Shown: positions 44,364-54,093 of the stretch, one piece after another
Numbering within the stretch: position 1 is the first letter of the stretch
Layout of the letters: each line of letters starts with the position of its first letter
Assembly (NCBI GenBank): GCA_029582165.1
Contig: CM055876.1
Location: 31,131,317 to 31,195,316 of the forward strand
Length of the DNA stretch: 64,000 bases
Source of the DNA: Portulaca oleracea
Taxonomy: Eukaryota > Streptophyta > Magnoliopsida > Caryophyllales > Portulacaceae
Reading direction: 5' to 3'
The notes under the pieces: model-generated
Seen by the model: only the letters and a program-made list of their open reading frames with translations
What the model was told of the DNA's origin: nothing
The model's database searches: none
Position numbers and translations under genes: made by a program

Positions 44364-44577
44364 TCACCGTTCTTTTATGTGGTATCGCAACGTACCGCAT
44401 CGCAATTTATCGCAACCTACCGCAAGCAACCGCAACACACCGTAATCTACCGCAATCTACTATTTACCTTTTTATATATCAAACCCATTTATTATTTTCC
44501 GTCGCAACTTACCGCAACCCATCGCAACCAACCGCAACTTACCGCACCGCAATTCCACCGTATAAAAGAATGGTGCC
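44364..44577. mobile_element. Harbinger/Tourist-like MITE, TSD TAA
   Basis: A close relative of 43479-43686, only 0.7 kb away. The ends are TCACCGTTCTTTTATGTGGT and CCGTATAAAAGAATGGTGCC, flanked by TAA. It has the same ACCGCAAC-rich interior. Confidence 0.85.
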
Positions 44578-44667
44578 TAAAGTTTGTAATATGTCAAAAA
44601 ATAATGTATAAATAGGAAAGGGACAAGTACTATAATATTACGCCATTTATTTCTTTTTATTTGTTGT

Positions 44668-44847
44668 TGTTAGGAAAGTGTCCTAAAATCACTCAGTTTC
44701 TTGATCCCACAAATTTCGTGGATTTAGAATCTAATACAATTAGGAAACCTAACATAATAAGGAAACCTAATTAAAATCCTAATACAATTAGAAAACAAAT
44801 AATTGTGGGATCAAGAAACTGAGTGATTTTAGGACACTTTCCTAACA
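44668..44847. repeat. P1: 180-bp palindrome of the LTR 3' end
   Basis: TGTTAGGAAAGTGTCCTAAA at the left is the exact inverse of the right end (TTTAGGACACTTTCCTAACA), and the match extends about 47 bp on each side. The spacer and right arm align with the last 120 bp of the Copia LTR (AATCTAATACAATTAGGAAA). Confidence 0.9.
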
Positions 44848-45031
44848 ATCTCCACCTTGGACTAAAATCAACGAAGGATCCAAAATTTCTTCATCGCCAA
44901 CGAACCTCTGAAAGCTAGAACTGCGATGGGTAGCCAAACTGCTAAACGGTCACAAACTGGATTCTTCAAAAATCTTCACACCCCCACATCTGATCTTGCC
45001 AACGAATTCTCGATATCCCCAAGCGAATTTT

Positions 45032-45673
45032 CTGAATGTAGTCTTCTCATAACCGAAACCCTTACATGAACCCTAACTCCACAAACTTGAACAACCATGG
45101 CTCTGATACCACTTGTTAGAGTTTTTAATAAGAGAGCGACCTAATCAGCGGAAGCGGAAAATAAGATGACTACTTGATATCAAGAAAAATAAATGAGTGC
45201 AAGATAAAGGGGACACAAAGATTTTTACGTGGAAACCCAAATCGGGAAAAAACCACGGGTGGCACAAGCACAAACGAATCCACTATTGGTAGAGATTACA
45301 ACGAACGATCTCCCCCCGAGATCAACAGAAAGAGAGTATAACAACTCACATAAACTCTCACAACTTCTCTCACCAATGGGAATACGAAATCTCAGAATAT
45401 CTGAATACACCTCCTCCCACAGGAGGTGCCCCCGAAATTGGCCACCCGTGGTTTTTTTCCCGATTTGGGTTTCTACGTAAAAATCTTTGTGTCCCCTTTA
45501 TCTTGCACTCATTTATTTTTCTTGATATCAAGTAGTCATCTTATTTTCCGCTTCCGCTGATTACGTCGCTCTCTTATTAAAAACCCTAACAAGTGGTATC
45601 AGAGCCATGGTTGTTCAAGTTTGTGGAGTTAGGGTTCATGTAAGGGTTTCGGTTATGAGAAGACTACATTCAG
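45032..45673. repeat. P2 and flanks: palindrome of the LTR 5' half plus primer-binding sites
   Basis: The arms run from CTGAATGTAGTCTTCTCATA (45032) through CTCTGATACCACT and the LTR start TGTTAGAGTTTTTAATAAGA to CCACGGGTGGC (about 45264). They are mirrored from about 45438 to 45673. The loop of about 175 bp is single copy. Confidence 0.9.
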
Positions 45674-45703
45674 AAACTTGAACAACCTGGCTCTGATACC
45701 ACT

Positions 45704-46125
45704 TGTTAGGGTTTTTAATAAGAGCATATTAATCAGCGGAAGCGAAATATGAAGATGACAACTGGATATCGAGATAAAATAAATGCAAGATTAAAGGGGA
45801 CAAGAATTTAACGTGGAAACCCAAATCGGGAAAAAACCACGGGCGGCACAACCTCAAACAAATCTACTATTGGTAGAGATTACAACGAACGATCTCACCC
45901 CGAGATCAACAGAAAGAGAGTATAACAACTCACATAAACTCTCACAACTTCTCTACCAATAGTGGATTTGTTTGAGGTTGTGCCGCCCGTGGTTTTTTCC
46001 CGACTTGGGTTTCCACGTTAAATTCTTGTCCTTTTTAATCTTGCATTTATTTTATCTCGATATCCAGTTGTCATCTTCATATTTCGCTTCCGCTGATTAA
46101 TATGCTCTTATTAAAAACCCTAACA
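45704..46125. repeat. P3: second palindrome of the LTR 5' half
   Basis: The arm TGTTAGGGTTTTTAATAAGA...CTATTGGTAGAG (45704 to about 45881) is mirrored by CTCTACCAATAG...TTATTAAAAACCCTAACA (about 45950-46125). It is diverged from P2, so P2 and P3 are not recent copies of each other. Confidence 0.9.
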
Positions 46126-46255
46126 GTTGTTATGAAGTGTCCGCAGTTAATTTTTATGTGCTTTGATCAGTAACTATTCAAATAAAGAATAATTTAAAGT
46201 ATAAAATTAATATTAACTTAATTATCATGTGAATATATATATATATATATATATA

Positions 46256-46464
46256 CTCCCTCCGTCCCAAATTGATTGACATTTGGTTAAGTATTAATTA
46301 CTAACAAATTACAATGAGTACCAATATGAAATTACCGTCATTAGAAAGATGTTTTTTATTAAAAATTACAATGGAGGTAGTTTCATATTGTAACTCATTG
46401 TAATTGATGAATAATTAACGGTCAAAATTTAGTTAAAATGTCAATTAATTTGGGACGGAGGGAG
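46256..46464. mobile_element. Stowaway MITE, TSD TA
   Basis: CTCCCTCCGTCCCAAATTGA and AATTAATTTGGGACGGAGGG are inverted ends flanked by TA. The left flank is a (TA)n tract. Length 209 bp. Confidence 0.92.
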
Positions 46465-46689
46465 TACTTTTTTTTAACAAATTTAGTATGTTAACTCTTC
46501 TCAGATTGCTCGAATTATTTCTCTCATGTTGAGTATATGGAAGAGTCAAAATTAGGTGATTTTCAAGAATGAGATCTATAATTATATTAGAATAATTATT
46601 CAAGCTTAAAAAAAAATGGACTTAATGGTAGACTAGAAAATATTTAGATTTGGATGCAAACATCTTCTCTTCATTATCACCATTCTCAA

Positions 46690-46810
46690 CCAAATTGCAA
46701 GGCTGCAATCTCCATTAGTAGGGTTAAACCATCAAAGGGGTCCATTAGAGTTAATTTTGATGGGCCTAAATCTTCTTTCACATTAGCGGGTGAATTTGTA
46801 ATTGGGAGTT
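46690..46810 (+). pseudogene. fragment of a LINE RNase H domain
   Basis: The frame reads ISRVKPSKGSIRVNFDGPKS then SFTLAGEFVIGS, matching the first strand and first catalytic Asp (NFDG) of plant LINE RNase H, followed by a stop. The remainder is missing. Confidence 0.5.
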
Positions 46811-46814
46811 AGAA

Positions 46815-47600
46815 TGGATGCAGCAAGTGATTGATTAGTAAAGTTAGACTTTTATTTCTTCCTTTACTTTGTGAAATTCTTTATTGTATAACTCTTTCAA
46901 ATGTATTTTTATTTTGAAAATCATAAGTGTTTGATTTAAGATAGTTATTAATGATCTTGAATTTCACTTAGATTACTCTAAAAGATATTTATGCATATAT
47001 AAATTATTATAAACATATGTTTCATTATTTTAAAGATTGCACAATTCTCACTACAAGAAAAAGGCTTTAGACGATAAACAAATCCGTAGCCAGATATTGG
47101 TTTTTGTAGCCTTTGACTATAGAGTGACGAAAAAAAATTTGTCACCAAGTCATTGTTCCAGCCATGTCGCCTTAGTCTAGATGATGAATTACAACAAAAA
47201 AATAAAAAAAAAAACTCGCCATTCATCTAATTCAGCAGCTACGCATAATTGCATAAAAAGTTTGTCACAAGATCTATTATTGGTTGATATTTTTTCATAA
47301 ATATAGAATAACATGTAAAATGTACATTCTCTATAGTAAATAGTAATTGATATGATTAGATTAGATTATCATTAATACTTTTTGACGTTACCGATGATTG
47401 TAGTAGTCTTATATTTTGTCCATCCGTTGTTATTTGACACCTTGGAAATAAATTGGAGAAACCAATGTAACACAAATTTTTAGGTACGTAAAAATATATC
47501 ACAATGACAAAAATGTCTTTAATTATTATTGACTAATCGGTTCCAAAACCATTTATTAAGGCAAGAATAGTACAATTGTAATTGGAAATATAAAATAACA
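46815..47600. other. no gene seen
   Basis: AT-rich. CACTACAAGAAAAAGGC at 47051 resembles a CACTA-type left end, but no matching right end was found. Confidence 0.4.
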
Positions 47601-47994
47601 AATAAGGCTCCGTTGTTTTATACGGTTGGTGCAGTGTGGTAATGATGTGGTGCAGTGGAATTTGAAAAAGTGGGGTGAGTTGTGGTGAGAGTTGTAGTAA
47701 GTGGGGTAAGTGAGAAGAGAAAATGTGAAAAATAGAAGAGATAAGTGATAAGAGAGAAAAGTGACAAGATATATTGGTAATGATTGTGATGTGGTGTGGT
47801 GGGGTGGGGTGAAGTGTGGTAGAAATTAAAGAGTATGGTGCGGTGTATGGTTGTAGGAGGCAAAAATTTGTCGACCAATTAAAAAATGATACGTGGAAAA
47901 TAAATCAATTTATTCGGCCAATTATTATCCGCCATGTGTTAAACTAATTACGACGGTCCATTTAATTGAATTTTAAATGGAAATGCATCCTGAC

Positions 47995-48450
47995 TAGACC
48001 TGGGCAATGGGCCGGGACCCGCCCGGCCCGACCCGACCCGGCCCGAAAAATTGCGGGTCAAAGCCATGTTTTTTGAAGGCGACCCAGCCCGGCTCGAAAA
48101 GACCGGGGCCCCAAAGAATGGACGGGCCGGGCTCAGGCCAAGGGTTTGTGACCCAGCCCGGCCCGCCGACCTGCTAATATAAATGAAAAAAATTGAAATC
48201 CAGAAATTGGGTCGGCCTGACCCGCCTGACTCGGCCCGCGGCCCGGCTCGGCCAGCTCAATGTCTAGGTCTAAAATGCATGGAGAATTCAATAAAAAAAT
48301 TGTGCAATTGTCGACCCGGCCGGCACGCGACCACCGGTCGTGGTCACGACATTGCTTGACCCGAAGGACGTGCCGGCCCAGGCTCGGGTCGACGGGTCAC
48401 AAATTTTCGGCCCGCCTGACCCGGCCCAGCCCGCTCTATGTCCAGGTCTA
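47995..48450. mobile_element. GC-rich hAT MITE, 8-bp TSD ATCCTGAC
   Basis: The termini TAGACCTGGGCAATGGGC and GCTCTATGTCCAGGTCTA are imperfect inverses, flanked by ATCCTGAC at 47987-47994 and 48451-48458. The interior is full of GGCCCGACCCG words. An internal AATGTCTAGGTCTA at 48259-48272 looks like an extra copy of the right end, so the element may itself be compound. Confidence 0.85.
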
Positions 48451-48693
48451 ATCCTGACCAATAATATCATGACACCTGTCAAAGATGATGCAGAAAATAT
48501 TAATCATTTCTTTATTTAAAGTTAAAGGAATAATTAATTAACTTGGGTTCAAACCCAAAGCCCAACTAAACCCTAAGGGCTAGGCCTCCAGAGCCTATAA
48601 ATAGGGGTCTTCTCCCTTCATTTTGAACTCCCCCGGAGATTCATCAGTCAGCATTCAGAGGCTCCAGGAGATCAAACTGCCTGCAGCCTCCAG

Positions 48694-49270
48694 TAGGGTT
48701 GTTCAAAAAAACCGGAATCGCTTCACCGAACCGTAAACCGGCCAAAAAAACTGGAAACGGGCAACACCGAACCACTTTATTTTTCCGGTGCACTGAACTG
48801 GATAAACCGGATGTTAAACGGGGTTATTCCAGTTTGTAATTTTCAAACCGGCGGGGAACCGGAACCGCACCGTTAATATATATATATATTTAAAAAAAAG
48901 ATTGCACAAACATAGTGGGAACTAGCAAACAATGTAATTAAAAAATGTAATTGAACTAGCAAGCAATGAACTAACAAGCAATGTAATTTACACAGACATA
49001 GCGGGAACTAACAAGAAAAAAAAATTTACACAGACACAGTCAGAACTGAACTTGAATTTTTTTTTTTTGGTTGATTGAATGATGATTTTTTAATTTTGAT
49101 GGAAATAAAGGCAGTTCCGGTTAACCGGTGACACCGCACCGTTAAAGCCGGTGCACCAATTTTAAAAAACCGGGCGTTCTGGTTCCGGTTTTCGGTTTTG
49201 GAAAACCGTTTCGGCTGGTGCACCGCTTCGTCAAACCGTCACGCACCAAACCGCATTGCAAACACCCCTA
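48694..49270. mobile_element. hAT MITE with ACCGG-rich interior, 8-bp TSD
   Basis: TAGGGTTGTTCAAAAAAACC at the left and TTGCAAACACCCCTA at the right are the ends. The flanks GCCTCCAG (48686-48693) and GCCTCTAG (49271-49278) differ at one base. The interior is packed with AACCGG/CCGGTT words that fold back. Confidence 0.85.
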
Positions 49271-50800
49271 GCCTCTAGCTACCAAGCGCCAAGGATTGAA
49301 GTCTGCAGAAGCTCAAGGTCGAGTCTCCAAGTCTTCAGCACGTTTTGATCAAGAAAAACAACAGAGTTCTTCGACAAGACTTGCAAAGCCTTCAGAAGAT
49401 CGAACTACAAGCGACCTCCAGCTGTCAAGTGCCAAGGACCAGCGTCTGCTAGTTCAATAACTTCTGTTCTTCACATCAAAGACTGCAATCATCTTCTTCG
49501 ACTGGTTCATCGATCGAGACCAAGCACTCAAGCTCTCGCATCCAAGAACTTGAAGAACTGCAACCAACAGTCAATCTGCAAATGGACAACCTTTGAGCAG
49601 CCTTCGGCTACCAAGCACTATAGAGATCAACGCTCAAGGCCTTCAGCTCAAGAATTGCTACAGAGTTCTTCAGCTACACCTGCATTCGAGATCGAGATCA
49701 AACGTCCGCGCTGTCGGCTCACCCAAATTTCAGGAGATCAAATCAGAGGATTATTTTATTGTATTTAATATAGAGATTGTACCCGCGTATATTCAAATAT
49801 TAATATAAATTAATTTGTTTCTCAATTTCCTGTCTATATTTATTTTAGACTCGAATTTTGTGTTTACAGTGGTACTGCACCGCAACCTATTGCATAAAAC
49901 AACGGAGTCTAAATAAGGACAAAAGAATTAATTAAATGAGTAAATAATTAAAAATAAAAGAAATACTTGATTAACATATATAACTACATAAAAAGATATT
50001 ATTTAAAATTATATTAAATATAAATTTTAGATAATTTAAAATAATTATTAACTAATCTTAATTCAAAACATGTCATAATATTTCTTATTTTTTCTCAAAG
50101 AAAAGAATTATTGAAGGTGAAAGTGGCACTTAACAAATTAAGTAGGAGCACCAATCATGGTACTATAAACTCTGAGTTGTCAATCTATGCCCATGAATTG
50201 GATTGAATCGAGGGACCCCACTTTGGAATTTGGAAAAAAAAAAAAGGTGAAAAATCTCTTTTGATATAATTGGGTGAAGACTGTAATTTTGTCAAATGTC
50301 CTTAGTTTTGACTGCTCAGCTGTCATCCCGACAGTTAGTGGGAAAATAGAGATAAGAGAGATGGTCATCCATCATAATCAAAGTCTTGTACTATTCTTCT
50401 TCCGCCAGTGCATGCATGCCCTTCCTTCATGTCCTGTTGTCCATGCATATAATATAAGTACTCTCTGTCTTCCTTTATTTTACTTTCATATAATTATTTC
50501 TCTTTTTGTTCTAAATTAGTTATCCATTTTAATTTGACACATTTTTTTAAAGTGAACAGATTAATCTTAATTCATAACACAATATTAATAATATCCTTAG
50601 TTTGAAATTCAAAGATAATATTTATATTTTTCTCACATATATTTAAATATTTTTAAAATTTAAACTAATTAAGAGTATTTTAGTACTTTCAATAAAGTAA
50701 AAGCTTTTATTTTAGAAAAATTGATATCATTTTAGGACATCCAAAAATAGAAAATTGGACAAAAAGAGTAGTATTTTTCATCGAGAACTTTTTTACATTC

Positions 50801-50854
<54 letters not shown>

Positions 50855-50934
50855 GTTTTTGAGTGAAAGAGCTAATCAAAATATCAAATATCATGTTAGG
50901 TTAAGTCAAGACATATTAATTAAAGAACCTGTTC

Positions 50935-50979
<45 letters not shown>
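50935..50979. repeat. (ATA)n microsatellite
   Basis: About 15 trinucleotide units. Confidence 0.95.
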
Positions 50980-51158
50980 GACTACCAGATTAAGATCTTC
51001 CTAATTAAACAACAAAACAAATAGAAAACCTGTTCTTTTGGATTGGTAACTCTTTCAAATTCAATTCAATTCAATCAAATTCAATCCAAATCTTACACAA
51101 TTCTCCAAAAAAATATACTATCTAAAAACACAATTCCCCTAAAAAGCATCATAATTTA

Positions 51159-51197
51159 TCCAATCCAATCCAATCCAATCCAATCCAATCCAATCCA
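51159..51197. repeat. (CCAAT)n microsatellite
   Basis: Seven to eight pentanucleotide units, preceded from 51058 by looser TTCAATTCAAT words. Confidence 0.95.
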
Positions 51198-52257
51198 AAG
51201 AACATATATGCAAAAATGAGCAATCGGTTACCCAATGGAAGTCACCTAATTAAGCCCCCTTCTCAAAGGGACAATGGCTCCATAAGACGCCTCAAAGGGT
51301 CCTACATTTTGTTGTTATTAATAAGTGTCCTATATTTTCAAAAATATTTTTAGGTGACAACATTTTTATTGCAGTTATTTGTGGGTGAGAATCCAACAAT
51401 AAGTCTAGCTGAGTCAAAACAGAGCCAAGACAAATTCTCTTTTGGTTTTTATGTGTTAATTAGAGACTAAGGTTATTGTTTCATTAAATCTGGTTAATCA
51501 TGCTTAATACCGATCAATTTTTAGTTATATAATTAATTTTTCATGCGTTTTTCAACCAGAACTATATATTGTCGCATTGTCGCGCATAAATAATTACAAC
51601 AAAATAATGTCACTTCAAAGTTATATTTGAAATTACATGATCTTTAAAATAATTACCACAAAATATAGAATCCTTTAATTCATTTTTGGCAATGGCTAGT
51701 TTGATTTTATTTATCACCCAACTTTATGGAATTGGTCAATTTAAACTACGAAATGGCAACCCTGGTGGCTTAATTAGATTTTAATTATTTTCTTAGCAAA
51801 ATTCAACTACTCTCCCAACTTATATTTAGCAAAAGTTAATTGCTTAAAAATAGGTATAAAATTTTTTGAAACATTTTATGAAATTATATATGGTGAGAAA
51901 GAAAGAAACTCAAATAGACACAATTAGACCTTGGGTTTATGAAAATGAATAAAATTAGATTAACTTCTAAAGCTAGTGTCCGAAAAGTATTGATGAATCT
52001 AAATCTTTAAATTAAGGATGAGCAATATATTATTACACATGAACACATGCATTCACTTGATAAACACATAATTCATAATTTTTAATCAAATTATAATAAT
52101 CATATTTAATATGATCAACATTTGACCATGCATCTTTCAAATTATATTTTCTAACTCCAATGAGTGCTCATTAATACTAATAAACAATAATTGAAAAGGA
52201 CAATGATACACATCTTACTTCTAAATTGTCCATATTTCACATTTTTGTAATTTTTAA

Positions 52258-52498
52258 GGTCGTGTTCTTCTATGTGGTATTTTGCGGAATAGTGTGATGG
52301 GGTGTGGTGGAATTGTGGTGGGGTATTAGTATGTGAGATATGTGAGGAGAGAGAATGTAAAAAGTAGATGAGAAAAGTGAGGAGAGAGAAAGGTGAGGAG
52401 AGAGAAAAGTAATGATTTGCGGTAAAATGTGGTGGGTTGTGGCAAATTGCGGTAGGCTGTGGCACCGCAATTTGCCAACCGCATAAAAGAATATGGCC
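52258..52498. mobile_element. Harbinger/Tourist-like MITE
   Basis: The left end GGTCGTGTTCTTCTATGTGG and the right end ACCGCATAAAAGAATATGGCC are inverted copies between TTAA on both sides. The interior has GTGGTGGG and GGAGAGAG words. Confidence 0.8.
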
Positions 52499-53110
52499 TT
52501 AATAATATTTTCTCTAATAATTATATATATTTATCAATTATAAGAATATAATACTTATTAACAAAGTCAAAAAATATAAATAATAGTCTAATTTTATTAA
52601 TCATATTCAAAAATGCGTATTTTATGCATAGTTTTATATTTAAGAAAAATACTAATTAAATTATTTTTATATTATTTATAAATTATAAAAACCCTCAAAA
52701 TAATGAAACATAACTTTATAATAATTTAAATATACTTACATTTAATTCACTTAGATGTAATACAAGTGTTAATCATTTTTTAATTGAAAATCATCACTTG
52801 TTCGTTAAAGTGTTAAACATCATACAAAGACTATCTACAAACCATTATCAAGTGACAGATATCTTCATTCCATCACTATTTTTTTAACGAGGATTTTCTT
52901 AGAATGAGTGCATTTGTGGCAAATGGTCATGTAAATTCTACCTTACCCAATTTTTTTTGGACAACTTTTAATTTTTTAGACATTGTTAATTTTTTGACCA
53001 ATGTTAAAAAGTTACTTGATGTGTTTGGTAAATAGTTTTCTATATTAGCTTTTTCGACGCAATAAGTTATTTTTTTAAAAAGTTACTTGATGAAACTTTT
53101 TGATATAACT

Positions 53111-53385
53111 TGTAACACCCCGAATATATGGTTAAGTGTGACTTAAAAGTATTGAAAAATGATTACTTATATCACCAAAGTACACTTTCTTTTATGGTAA
53201 CTCATCCGTTGGAACTCTTCAGTTAAGCATGCTTGGCTGGGAGTAGTCTCAGGATGGGTGACATCCTGGAAAGTTTTACCAAACAGCGTGTGAGCGAGGA
53301 GAAACACACTAGGAAGACTTATGTTGGTTTGTGAGGTCAGACAACGATTCTTACAATAGTTATCGGTAATATCCCCCGCGTTAGA
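53111..53385 (+). mobile_element. solo LTR of a Cassandra TRIM (5S-rRNA-derived), TSD TAACT
   Basis: It begins TGTAACACCCCGAATATATGG and ends CCGCGTTAGA, flanked by TAACT (53106-53110 and 53386-53390). The centre contains GGAACTCTTCAGTTAAGCAT and GGATGGGTGACATCCTGG, closely matching the box A to box C internal promoter region of plant 5S rRNA (CAGAACTCCGCAGTTAAGCG and GGATGGGTGACCTCCTGG, known 5S words). Cassandra LTRs are defined by this 5S segment. The size, 275 bp, fits. Confidence 0.85.
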
Positions 53386-53438
53386 TAACTTTTCAAAAAA
53401 AAAAAACTATTTTACCAAATTTTTTTTCATGCAATCAG

Positions 53439-53678
53439 GCCCAGTTCTTTTCTGCGGTATTTTGTGGTATGATGTGGTGTGATGTGGTGGAATTGTGGTG
53501 GGTGTGTGGTGGAATTGTGGTAGGTTATTGGTATGTGGGATAAGTGAGGAGAGAGAATGTAAAAAGTAGCGGAGAAAAGTGAGGAGAGAGAAAAGTAATG
53601 ATTTGTGGTAAAGTGTGGTGAGGCAAATCATGCAGATATCTTGATACTGCAGTTCACAACCGCAGAAAAGAACAGGGC
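53439..53678. mobile_element. Harbinger/Tourist-like MITE, TSD CAG
   Basis: The left end GCCCAGTTCTTTTCTGCGG and the right end CCGCAGAAAAGAACAGGGC are inverted copies flanked by CAG (53436-53438 and 53679-53681). Its insertion point is confirmed by the uninterrupted relative at 38325-38345. Confidence 0.8.
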
Positions 53679-53819
53679 CAGCCAACCGAACTAAAATTCA
53701 ACCGCTAATCCAAACAACTATTAGCTAATAGTTATAAGCTAATTGCTGTCGACTCATTGACAAATAGGTATTTATTATTCAAAGTAAAAAAAAAAAAGGA
53801 AAGATATATTCCACCCCAA

Positions 53820-54093
53820 AGACATGGATGTTCACAGTTCACTCACTCTTTACCGCATCTGAGAGTCTGAAAGAGAGTGCCATCTATTTGCCAGTTTGAT
53901 ATATGTTTTTTATTCCATCAATGCTCTTTGACACCTTCTATCTATCCAGAGTTCCATCCCTCCCTCCCTCAATCAATTACCTCTGCTTCTCTCTCTCTTC
54001 CCCATATTCTTCCACCATTCTCAATTTCTCATCCATCCTTCACTCATCAATCTTCCACTCCTCTTCCCCCCCCCAAAAAAAAAAAACAAAACA
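53820..54093 (+). promoter_or_regulatory. promoter-proximal region and pyrimidine-rich leader of the DUF868 gene
   Basis: 53925-54075 is a CT-rich leader (CCTCCCTCC, CTCTCTCTCTTCCCC) ending in a CCCCCCCC/AAAAAAAAAA run and ACAAAACAATG. Such leaders are common in plant 5' UTRs. No clear TATA box was chosen. Confidence 0.45.

Larger units (their letters stand above)
44668..46125 (-). mobile_element. composite palindromic LTR element with a single TSD (GTTGT)
   Basis: The 1458-bp insertion starts TGTTAGGAAAG, ends AACCCTAACA and is flanked by GTTGT at 44663-44667 and 46126-46130. Inside, in order, lie palindrome P1 (44668-44847), an internal region with a polypurine tract like the Copia element's (ATCTCCACCTTGGAC) and a minus-strand primer-binding site (45101-45113), palindrome P2 (45114-45591), an inverted piece of the internal region with a plus-strand primer-binding site (45592-45604), a short direct piece with a third primer-binding site (45691-45703), and palindrome P3 (45704-46125). 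It has no coding capacity. P1 carries sequence homologous to the 3' half of the Copia LTR at 7170-7746. Confidence 0.85.
47852..49868 (+). mobile_element. solo LTR (probably Ty3 type) containing two hAT MITEs
   Basis: The LTR starts TGTAGGAGGCAAAAATTTGT and ends TTTTGTGTTTACA. The flanks are ATGGT (47847-47851) and GTGGT (49869-49873), a 5-bp TSD with one change. A TATA box (CCTATAAATAGGGG, about 48595) and a downstream leader rich in CAAGC/CTTCAG words mark plus orientation. Removing the two nested MITEs and their duplications leaves about 970 bp. Confidence 0.78.
47606..49909. mobile_element. Harbinger/Tourist-like MITE split by a solo LTR, TSD TAA
   Basis: The left end GGCTCCGTTGTTTTATACGG and the right end TGCATAAAACAACGGAGTC are inverted copies flanked by TAA (47603-47605 and 49910-49912). 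Without the LTR inserted at 47852-49868 the MITE would be about 280 bp, the size of its relatives. Confidence 0.85.
49913..52255. other. AT-rich intergenic stretch with microsatellites, no gene seen
   Basis: It contains (TA)n at 50805-50851, (ATA)n at 50935-50979 and (CCAAT)n at 51159-51197. No coding or element termini were recognised. Confidence 0.6.
52960..53765. mobile_element. old GGGCCCTGTTTGGC-type MITE hosting two later insertions
   Basis: Blocks at 53005-53105 (AAAAAGTTACTTGATGTGTT), 53390-53437 (CTATTTTACCAAA..CATGCAATCA) and 53680-53760 (CAACCGCTAATCCAAACAAC) match in order the MITE at 38139-38443. Between the first and second lies a Cassandra LTR, and between the second and third a Harbinger-like MITE. 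Edges are approximate. Confidence 0.55.

Noticed and set aside
43479..44577. Possible single element formed by the two ACCGCAAC-rich MITEs
   Set aside because: Each copy has its own TAA duplication, so they are two independent insertions.
47051..47068. CACTACAAGAAAAAGGC, a CACTA-type terminus
   Set aside because: No matching inverted end or 3-bp duplication was found nearby; it may be an isolated end or chance.
53160..53290. A 5S rRNA gene
   Set aside because: Only the promoter-core part resembles 5S; the 5' and 3' stems are absent and the segment lies inside an LTR with its own target duplication, so it is Cassandra-derived.
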